DNA from: Coix lacryma-jobi var. lacryma-jobi
Lineage: Eukaryota > Streptophyta > Magnoliopsida > Poales > Poaceae
Assembly: GCA_009763385.1 (NCBI GenBank)
Contig: CM019822.1
Span: forward strand, 23,554,842 to 23,618,841
Direction: 5' to 3'
DNA: 64,000 bases
Shown: positions 55,175 to 64,000 of the stretch, in pieces
Layout: every line of letters starts with the position of its first letter
Numbering within the stretch: position 1 is the first letter of the stretch
Made by a program: the position numbers and the translations under genes
Notes under the pieces: generated by a model
What the model saw: the letters and a program-made list of their open reading frames with translations, nothing else
What the model was told of the DNA's origin: nothing
Database searches by the model: none

Positions 55175-56393
55175 CAATCACCAAGAGTAATAAGAAATCC
55201 TCAATCACAACAATCACCTAGTGCCACCAAATATGCAATCTCAAATGCACACACTAGGGTTTCCCCTAAATCCTCTCCCAAATGAGCAACAAGCTAGGAG
55301 ATGGAGAGGAGAGGGAGATGCTCTTGAGGCTCTCAAAATCAATCACTAGAGCTCAATCTCTCACTTGAATGGAGCACAAATCCTTGGGAGTGAGAGAGGA
55401 GAGGGAGAGAGCTTGTTCTTCACTTAGGGTTATTCAAAATGAGCAAGAATGGGGAAAGAAGGAGTGGAGAAGAAGAGAGGAGGCAACCAGCCTTATCCCC
55501 TCACGCACAGGCTCCCTCACTACTCAGCACCCGCACTGGAAATTCCAGTTAGCTCAACCTAGAAATTCCAGTGCGGGACCAACCAAAACCCCCTCAACGG
55601 CTCTCACCAACGGTCGAACGAAACGGAAGTCCGAACCCGCACTGGAAATTCCAGACGGCGCCCCCTGAAATTTCCAGGGAGGGAGCGTCTCCCAACCACT
55701 GTCAAAGGTTCAAACCCGCACTGGAAATTCCAGGCGGCGCGCCCTGGAAATTCCAGGGTGGGAGCAACCTTTGCGTCGAAAAGAACACGAACTGGAATTT
55801 CCAGCTCGGGCGACACCAATTTCCGGATGAATGTGGAGAACCAAACAGAGAACCCCTCTCTGGAATATCAACGAGCTAAGCTGGAATTTCCGACCACAGC
55901 CAACTTTCTTCTCTTTTTAAACCCTTTTAAGTGCTATCTCTTCTCACAAGCACCAAATCAAATTTAGCACTTGATATAGCTTTTGACAAGGAATTTTATT
56001 TAGATTTCTCATCAATCTCACCACGTCACTAAGCGCAAAGTATATGCAAATGAGACTCACACTTAGTGGCACTAGATAACCATTGTAATCAAAGATTTCT
56101 CCTCTTTATAGTACGGTTATCTATCCTAAACCCGATCACACACTCTATTGCGTCTTGATCGGTAAAACAAAATGGCCTTAGGTTTTATACCTTTGCCTTG
56201 AGCCCATTTTGTTTTTCTCTTTCTTCATTTCCAAGTTGGAGCACTTGATCACAATCTTTTGGTCATCTCCATCACATGAGTGTCATCTAGCTCCACCACT
56301 TGGACTTGGACCAACCTATCTTATAATCACTCTTAAGCATAGGGTTAGTCCAATAGGTTTCATCAATTAACCAAAACCAAACTAGGGCTTTCA
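55175..56393 (-). repeat. Sirevirus 5' LTR, outer portion
   Basis: The remaining 1219 bp, matching 35531-36749 base for base in length and including the palindrome cluster (about 55530-55880). It ends TTTCA at 56393, followed by the AAGGC duplication. No base of the host LTR was lost at the middle element's insertion site. Confidence 0.92.
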
Positions 56394-59333
56394 AAGGCTA
56401 AGTTTGACTGTATGCTAGAGGATCATAGGAAATTACTATACCCGTCTGCTGCAGATGGACAAAAAAACTTGGGTACAACACTTGAGTTGCTACAATGGAA
56501 GGCACATAATGGTGTATCTGACAAGGCATTTGGACAATTATTGAAGATTATAAAACAAAATATGCTTCCGAAGCCTAACGAATTGCCCGCCACTATGTAC
56601 GAAGCAAAACAAGTCGTCTGTCCTTTGGGTTTAGAAATCCAGAAGATACATGCATGTCCTAATGACTGCATCCTTTACCGTGGCGAGGAATACGAGAATT
56701 TGGATGAATGCCCTGTATGTAAAGCGTCACGATATAAGATCAGGCGAGATGACCCTGGCGATGTTGAGGGTGAAGAACGTTCCCGGAAGAAAATCCCTAC
56801 CAAGGTTATGTGGTACGCTCCTATAATATCACGTCTGAAACATCTGTTCAGAAATAAGGACCATGCAAAGTTGGTGCGATGGCACAAAGAAGACCGTAAG
56901 GTAGACAACATGTTGAGACACCCTGCTGATGGGTCCCAGTGGAGAGCAATAGACAAAGAATTTCCAGAATTTGCAAAAGACGCTAGAAACTTAAGGTTTG
57001 GTTTAAGTACGGACGGGATGAATCCTTTTGGGGAACAGAGGAGTAGTCATAGCACGTGGCCTGTTACTCTATGTATCTACAACCTTCCTCCATGGTTATG
57101 CATGAAGCAGAAGTTCATTATGATGTCAGTGCTCATCCAAGGCCCGAGGCAGCCTGACAACGACATCGATGTCTACCTGAGGCCATTAGTTGAGGAACTC
57201 CTACTTTTATGGAGTAAATCAGGTGTACGTGTGTGGGATGATTACAAACAGGAACACTTTGACCTGCGAGCATTGTTGTTCGTAACAATCAATGATTGGC
57301 CTGCTCTAAGTAATCTTTCAGGACAGACAAACAAGGGATATAATGCATGCACACAGTATTTTGATGACATGGATAGTATATATTTGAAAAATGTAGAAAG
57401 GTAGTGTACCTTGGGCATCGTCGATTTCTTTCTGTGAATCACTAGGTTAGAAAGAAAGGCAAGCATTTTAAAGGTGAGACAGACCACCGGAGCAAACCTC
57501 GCAACAGAACCGGGGAAGATGTACTGGAGATGATCAAGGATGTGAAAGTAGTCTTTGGAAAGGGGACGGGCATTGAACCTGTTCCAAAAGACGCTACGGG
57601 ACACGCACCCATGTGGAAGAAGAAGTCAATATTCTGGGAGCTACCCTATTGGCATGTACTAGAGGTTCGACACGCGATCGACGTGATGCACCTGACAAAG
57701 AATCTTTGTGTCAACCTTCTAGGATTCATGGGTGTGTATGAGAAGTCTAAGGATACACTTGAACCACGACAAGACTTGCAGCGCATGAAAGAACGAGACA
57801 ACCTACATCCAGAGAAGACAGATGATGGACGCCATTACTTAAGACCTGCTAGCTATACTCTTAGCAATGAAGAGAAGGAAATCATGTTTGAATGCCAAAA
57901 CAGCATCAAGGCCCCATCTGGATTCTCCTCCAATATAAAGGGAATAATAAATATGCAAGAGAAGAAATTCCTAAACTTAAAGTCGCATAACTGCCACGTG
58001 CTTATGACGCAATTGCTTCCGATTGCTTTAAGAGGAATTCTACCTCCACATGTACGTCTGGCCACTGTGAAGCTATGTGCATTCCTCAATGCAATTTCTC
58101 AGAAGGCAATTAATCCACTAGAACTAGCTACTCTACATAATGATGTGGTTCAATGTCTTGTGAGCTTTGAGTTGGTGTTCTCTCCATCCTTCTTTAATAT
58201 CATGACACACCTCCTAGTTCACCTTGTCAAGGAGATTCATATTCTCGGTCCTGTGTTCCTACACAACATGTTCCCCTTCGAGAGGTTCATGGGAGTACTG
58301 AAAAAATAAGTTCACCAACGTGCTCGGCCAGAAGGAAGCATCGCCAAGGGCTATGGGACAGAGGAGGTCATTGAGTTCTGTATTGACTTTATTCCTGACC
58401 TTGACCCCATTGGTGTTCCTAAATCGCGGCACGAGGGGAGGCTGTGTGGAAAGGGGACACTAGGGAAGAAAACATATATCGGTACGGGGAACAATTATTT
58501 CAATAAAGCGCACTACACAGTTCTTCAAAACGCTTCCGTGGTGGATCCATATATCGAGGTACACAAGGAGTTCCTACGATCCCAATTTCCTGGGAAGAAT
58601 GAAGTTTGGATTACACGTGAGCACATGAATACTTTTAGCACTTGGTTGCGAAAAGAATGTCTGGATGATAACAATATTGATGAACAACTATATTTGTTGG
58701 CTAGGCAACCATCATGGCACATCCTCACGTACAAAGGGTATGAGATAAATGGAAACACATTTTACACCATTGCCCAAGATAAAAGGAGCACAAACCAAAA
58801 CAGTGGTGTTCGCGTAGATGCCACAGACCCAAATGGGAAGAGTCAAACATATTATGGCCGCATAGAGGAGATTTGGGAACTAGACTACGCACCTAATTTT
58901 AAAGTCCCTTTGTTTCGATGCCAATGGGTCAAGACTACCGGAGGCGGAGTAACAGTTGACAAGGAGTATGGAATGACAACAGTGGATCTCAACAATATTG
59001 GATACAAAGATGAACCATTCGTCCTTGCTGCTGATGTGAATCAGGTGTTCTACGTGAAACACATGTCTACAAAACCCAAGAGAGGGAAAAATGACGATAA
59101 ATCAACCAAAGAGCCAAAATGCCACATAGTTCTTTCAGAAAGAAGAAACATCGTGGGAATTGAGGACAAGTCAGACATGTGAGAAGATTATGAAAGGGAT
59201 GACCGAATACCGCCCTTCAGTGTGACCAAAGATCCAAGCATCCTGCTAAATACTGAGGAGACTCCATGGTTACGACATGATCATAACCAAGGGACATACG
59301 TTAAGAAAAAGATCACCAGTGTACCCGCTTGAT
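56394..59333 (+). pseudogene. CACTA TNP2 transposase, main part
   Basis: It continues the protein cut at 34861. Typical TNP2 segments appear in order: PKPNELPATMYEAKQV, NDCILYRGEEYENLDECPVC, the catalytic-type LSTDGMNPFG, LLVTINDWPALSNLSGQ, then after a frameshift near 57402 YLGHRRFL, WELPYWHVLEVRHAIDVMHL, and the DUF4218 region with FPFERFMG. It ends with HNQGTYVKKK before a stop at about 59331. Lesions are the frameshift at about 57402 and in-frame stops at 57443 (TAG), 58307 (TAA) and 59180 (TGA). It can no longer make a working transposase. Aside from these lesions, family motifs are well kept, so decay is recent. Confidence 0.9.
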
Positions 59334-60053
59334 ATATAGTTATGCTTAACTAATATTATGTATTACAGTTTTTTGTAATTAATAATGATTATGGATAGTC
59401 ATGGTTCGTTGATGTCGGTGTCGAAATGACTTGATTTATTTTTGGCAAGCATATAAGCCCAAATTGATGCCCCACAAGAGGTGTTAGATTTTTTTGATCA
59501 TTATTTTAATTATTACTTTTTTGTCTGTGCCGAATGAGATAAAAGTAGCAAACCATCTCCGAAAAATCACAAACTTGTTGGTTGCCTCACCCGTGCCACG
59601 TGACAGCCTAAGAAAAAGTTTGAGACCAATACGACACAGAAACGTATATGAACTACACAAATTTATCTTTTTAAATTATATTGCAATTTAATAGTGAATT
59701 TCTCTATCGTGTATTTGGACAATGAAAGATGAACAACCCAAAATTTAACGTTCAGATAATGCAAAAACAATTTTCCTATCGAGAACCAGTTGTTTCAGAT
59801 ATTTAAATTTAACATTATATTTTTGCATTAACAAAATATGAATTGTTATTTACATTTATATTCGTTATTATAAGAAAAGAAAATAATTTATGTTACACAT
59901 TTTTCTACTATACAATAAGGTAAAACAAAATACAACTGTTATTTTAAAGTAATTTTATGCCTAATATTGAATTTACTATGCAATTAACAAGTATTACAAC
60001 ATATTAATATAGTGAAAACCTAATACACAACCCAAAATACAGAAATCCCAAAA
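59334..60053. other. AT-rich stretch between CACTA A transposase and second repeat set
   Basis: Low-complexity AT-rich sequence without ORFs or recognisable termini. No right end of CACTA A could be found here. Confidence 0.5.
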
Positions 60054-60235
60054 CAGTGGCGGGAAAGAACCTTTAGTCCCGGGTCGTGGAACCACCAGGG
60101 ACTAAAGGTACATTTAGTCCCGGGGCGTAAGCCCGCCCGGGACTAAAAGTCCAACCCTTTAGTCCCGGTTGGGCTTACGCCCCGGGACTAAAGGTCTTTT
60201 AGTCCCGGGTGGTGCCACGGCCCGGGACTAAAGCC
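60054..60235. repeat. Subterminal inverted repeats of CACTA B
   Basis: Three pairs of facing repeats with different loops: TTTAGTCCCGGGTCGTGG with CCACCAGGGACTAAA, TTTAGTCCCGGGGCGTAAG with its partner, and TTTTAGTCCCGGGTGGTG with GCCACGGCCCGGGACTAAA. Each would fold as a hairpin. Confidence 0.85.
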
Positions 60236-60663
60236 TCCCCACGTATACAGGGCACAGTGCCCTCCTCCTTCCTCAGATCGACGTCAGACCGCCCGCGCCG
60301 CTGCCTCCCTCGCCGTCTCCGATCCAGTGCCGCGCCTCCGCCGTCCTCGACCTCCCTCGCCGACGTCCGCCTCGCCGTCGTCCTCTTCCACGTCGCCCTC
60401 CGCCCTCCGTCGATCTTCGTCCTCTCGCGCGGCCTCGTCCACTCCCCTTGCCGTGGCCCTCGCCCTCGCCGCCGTACGCCTCGGCCGGGACTACGGCGGC
60501 CGTTCACCGTTCGCCATTGCTGGCGTTGCCGCCTCGTCCTCGCCGTTCGCCGTCGTTGCCGCCTCGTCGTCCTCGCGCCGCTGGTGAGGATGGCGCCGTC
60601 GGCCGTGCAGTGCGTGTGTGTGTTGTGTGCAGTGCGTGTGCTCCTCATATAAGTTTCGTCTCT

Positions 60664-61950
60664 AATCGTGACAAGGAACTGGTTTGGCAAGATGTCCTTG
60701 CACATTTCACACTTGAAACAGATGATATAAATTTGAAGAAAAGAGTTAGGAATTGGACTATGAAGAAAATGGCAACACTATTCCAGGGTTGGAAGAAAAA
60801 TTGTACAACACATTTATCAAGAAGGACCTAACTCCGGACTTCAACACTAAGGCTTACGTCAAGTTGAGGCCATTTTGGGATGAGTTTGTAGAATTTAAGA
60901 AATCGGAAGAGGGTGAGGCACGGGTCCGAAGGAACCGACAAAATGCCCGACAAAAACAATACCACCATCACTTGGGATTAGGTGGCTACAAGAGTGCCAT
61001 TCCTAAGTGGGAAAGAATGGAATGGGAGATTCTAGCCAAGGGCATCGAACCAGAATCAATCAAATGGCCTGAGCGCGCCAAGTATTGGTTTTTTGGTCAT
61101 GGAGGAAGCCTGGACCTACAGACAGGATGGGTAGTGTATGACACAAAACTCCAAAGAGCAGACGAAAGATTGGCTTATGCTCGAGACATGGCTGATAGTG
61201 GCGTGTGGGAGCCGAACAGAGAAAAGGATGAGCTGACATACGCCCTGGAGAATCCTAAGCACGGTGGGAGAACAAGAGGCTATGGGGAGCATGTCGTGGG
61301 AGCATGCCTTCCCAAAAGACAAAGAGACCTATAGAAGCCGCGCAAGAAAGAAGGAGGAGGAGGCAGAGCGGATGCGAAGGATGGAGGAAATGGTTATGCG
61401 GTCATAGGCCGCGGCTCATGAAGCGGTAGAGCGAGAAAAAGCACTTGAAGACAAAATGAGTGAGGAAATCAAAAGGCAAGTGCAGTTAGCAGTAAGTTTC
61501 ATGCAAAGGCAATCTGCATCAGAGCCGGGAGTCAACATCAGCCCCCCTGGTCAGTTGAAAAGCAGTTGCGCTTCCACGGAGGTGCCAACGATTCAAGGTG
61601 ACGTAGGGCTGCGCTTCCCCGTGGATGACATCACTGATCCTCTCACGACATGTGAGTTGCACATTCCACAGGGGAATGGCACAATAATGGTGGCTATTGG
61701 TGTTGTATCTCCTATTGACCTTACGAAGACACCAAGATGCCATGGGGCATTAGTACCACCTGGTTATGCTAGTGTCTCGGTGGATAGAGTAGTGAAAGGG
61801 CATAGCAATGTGACTCTTGACATTGAAGGAGGTGATGGTAAGAAGACTTTAGGAGAAGCAGAGAAGGCATTCATATGTTGGCGTAAGCGCTATATCATTA
61901 TTCCTGGGGCATCACCTCCTCCTCAACAAACTAACCCTAGGTGCGGATGA
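60664..61950 (+). pseudogene. CACTA-associated protein, N-terminal region (plant transposase 24-like), frameshifted
   Basis: Pieces in different frames share one theme: LVWQDVLAHFTLETDDINLKK, then (after a shift near 60800) KLYNTFIKKDLTPDFN and a PFWDEFVEFKKSEEG stretch, then (after a shift near 61285) WEHAFPKDKETYRSR, a charged coiled-coil, a TAG at 61405, and a C-terminal beta-rich segment to 61950. It resembles the large family of plant En/Spm-associated proteins (Ptta/En/Spm). Two frameshifts and one stop are visible. Confidence 0.7.
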
Positions 61951-62079
61951 AAGTGAATGAAACATTTTTCTTTCACTAGTTATGTATTGGCTTAAATATA
62001 ATTGTTTACTCATACCATGTTGTTTTCACAGCAGGACAGGTCTCGACCTAAGTCATAGTGCTGCGGGCGATGCAATGAA

Positions 62080-62383
62080 ACACATAGCTGCATCCCCACC
62101 GGCTCCATCCCCTCCACGACCGACTCCATCCCCTCCACGACCGGCTCCATCCCCTCCACGACCAACTCCATCCCATCCACGACGGGCTCCATCTCCGCCA
62201 CCAGCTCCATCCCCTCCACCACGGGCTCCATCCCCACCGCCACTGGCCCCATCTCCTCCACCACGGGCTCCATCCCCGCCACCGACTACAACAAAGAAGA
62301 GGCCAGCCACACAAATGAAGGCATCAGCCCCACCGCCACTGAAGAAGAAAGCCTCTTCAGAAAGAAAGACAAGCTATTCCTAA
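62080..62383 (+). repeat. Pro-rich repeat encoding PSPPRPTPSPP units
   Basis: A run of about 15-bp units (CCATCCCCTCCACGACC and variants) from 62095 to 62285 encodes (A/T)PSPPRP repeats, followed by a Lys-rich segment. It links the N-terminal part to the Ulp1-like part of the same CACTA gene; the two frames differ, so a shift lies near 62365. Confidence 0.75.
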
Positions 62384-62384
62384 G

Positions 62385-63934
62385 ATGACGAAACTTCCAT
62401 ATGAGATGACTGATGAGGAAACTAATGCTGCAGCGAAAGCACATTTGGACCAATTCTGGGCGGACACCGCGGCTAAAATTAAAGCGAAGAAAAACTCGGA
62501 GAAGCCGTACCTTTTTGTACGTCCTGATATGCTTAGGAAAAAGGTGGATGCTCATCAGAAAAAGGTGCGTGATTCTCGTAAGAAATCGCCACTATCAGAC
62601 TATGATCGTACTATCACCAAGTCACTTGAGGAGGAGAAGCAGAAACATAAGAGAGCAAACAAGGGTGTCCCACAGCTCGGGGAACAATCAAAACAATCAG
62701 TGCCCCCGCTATATATTGCGAATGAATATGGTTCTAACATGAAAGCGCTAGAACAACTTGATGTGGATCCTAAGCATCTTGATGCATTTTTCGCAGAAAC
62801 TGGTCTAACCTTGTCCCAAATGCTCGGTGAATCAGCCATCGAAAGTGCTCCGCAAATTGATCACTGGAAGAAGAATTATGTATATGGCCAGAGTCTATAC
62901 AACCCTGCGGCCCTCACAGAACTTGGCACTCAAATGTACTTGGTAAACCAGTGGTACATGGCAGCGTGTAGCAAAAAAGCGGATGATTGGATTTGCGTTA
63001 GAATTAGAGACCATCATTACTTTCATGGCGATGATATTATACTTGTCCAATTCACTGAGTTACACCAGCTATGCCACCTGGATGCTCTAGACAAATCTCT
63101 AGTCAGCTGCTTTTGTTTGTAAGTGATCCTTCGTTTTAATAATCTCACTCTAGCATATGTATATGTAAATATAATTATACTAACACTAGCTAGCGTGTCT
63201 ATACATATGCAGAAACATGATGAGAGACCTCGTACGTACAAATGGCAGGGAGGTTGGTTTCATTGATCCATATATCGTATTCTCGCTCCCAAACAAAGAT
63301 TTCGGCTATGATATATGGAGAAATGAAACAGAGAGGAATCTCCAGAGGTTCTTGATCAACCAAAAGAACAAAAGATATATACTCTTCCCCTACAACTTTA
63401 GGTGGGTGTTGTTATCATGTGCATATTTAATTTTACTTACTCAATTCTTATGATATATGTTGACTATATAAGCAAATTAATGCAGCTTTCACTGGATATT
63501 GATTGTCATCGATCTCTCCGAAACTCAATTGCTAATCTATGACTCATTGAGAAAACCACTGGGAGATTACCAAGATATCATAGACATTATCCAGGGGTAA
63601 CTTTCGATCTCTAAATATTAATTTTTACACTTTAATTCTACAATAGTTAATTATGATCCATTTATTGTGCAGCGTTTGGGCCTGGTTCGTTCCGAAACAC
63701 CGTCCGGATTTGAAAGTGACACTTCCTCCTCCTAACCAATTGCAAGTAAGTTGTATTAGCTCCCCGCGTCTTTACCACTAAAGCATGCTTCATCACACGC
63801 GCGGGATGACGATTTAGTAATCTTTTTACATCGTGCAGTGGGTTCTACGGCAACCACCACGGAACAATTTGTGTGGGTACTACGTTTGCGAGTTTCTCTC
63901 GGTGTATGCGAAAAGAACTCCTGTAGAGAGATAG
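62385..63934 (+). CDS. Ulp1-like cysteine protease domain of a CACTA element
   Basis: Exons: 62385-63118, 63213-63401, 63486-63596, 63673-63745 and 63839-63934, all joining in phase with GT-AG introns. The first exon has the CACTA-specific KLPYEMTDEE and charged region. The later ones form a C48 (Ulp1/SENP) protease fold: FIDPYIV, ILFPYNF, catalytic His in SFHWILIVI (63490-63492), Asp in LIYDSL (63541-63543), Gln in RQPP (63851-63853) and Cys in NNLCGYYVC (63872-63874). All four key residues are present and this part has no stop. Such domains are common in grass CACTA elements; real substrates are not known. The true start is probably upstream, in the frameshifted part. Confidence 0.8.
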
Positions 63935-64000
63935 AAAGTATGTAACATGTATACATAATAATAATCCCATGTATTTCTTTATTGCTATTAAATAAATCTT

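Larger units (their letters stand above)
34862..56393 (-). mobile_element. Sirevirus-type Ty1/copia retrotransposon (with nested insertions)
   Basis: The element is bounded by a 5-bp duplication, AAGGC, at 34857-34861 and 56394-56398, with TG...CA ends (TGAAAGG...CTTTCA). It reads on the minus strand. The 3' LTR is 34862-36749 (1888 bp). The 5' LTR is 43150-43818 plus 55175-56393, which also sums to 1888 bp. Between them lie gag, protease, integrase, RT and RNase H, in the copia order. Palindrome-rich LTRs and several polypurine tracts fit Sireviruses. By eye the LTRs differ at roughly 25-30 positions. Several stops make it defective. Confidence 0.92.
32681..59333 (+). mobile_element. CACTA (En/Spm) element A with TNP2 transposase, interrupted by a 21.5-kb nest
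   Basis: The left end is at about 32681 (GACTAGAAAG; the usual CACTA start appears to have lost its C). It is followed by inverted copies of a TTTAGTCCCGGTTGG-type subterminal repeat up to about 32965. A leader, a short viroplasmin-like ORF and the TNP2-type transposase follow on the plus strand. The transposase is split at 34861/56394 by the Sirevirus. The right end was not found; it may be lost, or it may lie beyond the second set of repeats at 60054. Confidence 0.8.
60054..64000 (+). mobile_element. CACTA-type element B (or second gene module of A) with Ulp1-like gene
   Basis: It starts with CAGTGGCGGG (near-CACTG terminus) and inverted TTTAGTCCCGGG-type repeats to about 60235. A GC-rich leader (60240-60660) and a spliced gene follow on the plus strand. 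The repeats differ in sequence from those at 32681-32965, which argues for a separate element. The right end is outside the window. Confidence 0.65.

Noticed and set aside
60199..60705. Arg-rich minus-strand frame of 168 codons
   Set aside because: It is antisense to the GC-rich leader of CACTA B, low in complexity and without motifs.

Overview
This is nuclear DNA of a plant, almost certainly a grass. The evidence is spliced GT-AG genes, a fibrillin (plastid lipid-associated protein) gene, an RLP44-type receptor-like protein, Stowaway, hAT and CACTA elements, a Sirevirus-type copia element, an Athila-like gypsy element and very dense nesting. Only three host genes are recognisable: RLP44-like (minus, 1941-2792), a fibrillin/PAP gene (minus, 24689 down to 5095) and CCT1, the alpha subunit of the TCP-1 chaperonin (plus, 26390-31944, 17 exons, 545 aa). 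The fibrillin and CCT1 genes are divergent and share one upstream region, into which a 5'-truncated LINE has inserted.

Left part (1-6117). A LINE 3' end whose RNase H domain is split by a MITE is followed by RLP44. A 206-bp solo LTR sits 12 bp before the RLP44 start codon. Next come an unresolved GC-rich stretch, a decayed hAT-type element, the last exon of the fibrillin gene and a Stowaway MITE.

6118-23524 is a 17.4-kb tandem retrotransposon array of four ~3.7-kb LTRs alternating with three 888-bp internal regions. One target-site duplication (AAACC) brackets the whole block, so it is one insertion that grew in place. It is nested in a LINE remnant, and both lie inside intron 2 of the fibrillin gene. 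The exons at 24.0-24.7 kb and at 5.1 kb join in frame across an 18,830-nt intron.

32681-64000 is a transposon nest. A CACTA element with a broken TNP2 transposase holds a Sirevirus-type copia element (34862-56393, TSD AAGGC). That holds a non-autonomous gypsy-like element (43819-55174). That in turn holds a non-autonomous Athila-like element (46544-54808, TSD CTCGT), whose gag ORF carries two retropepsin domains in tandem. To the right, a second set of CACTA-type subterminal repeats (from 60054) precedes a gene with a Ulp1-like protease whose catalytic residues all survive.

The most interesting signals are the in-place amplified array and the mosaic pattern of its LTRs; covarying mini-hairpins within each LTR; the fibrillin gene spanning 19.6 kb because of these insertions; the solo LTR with snRNA-type promoter spacing next to RLP44; and a junction with templated filler in the middle nested element. 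All calls are from reading the sequence by eye; no database search was run.
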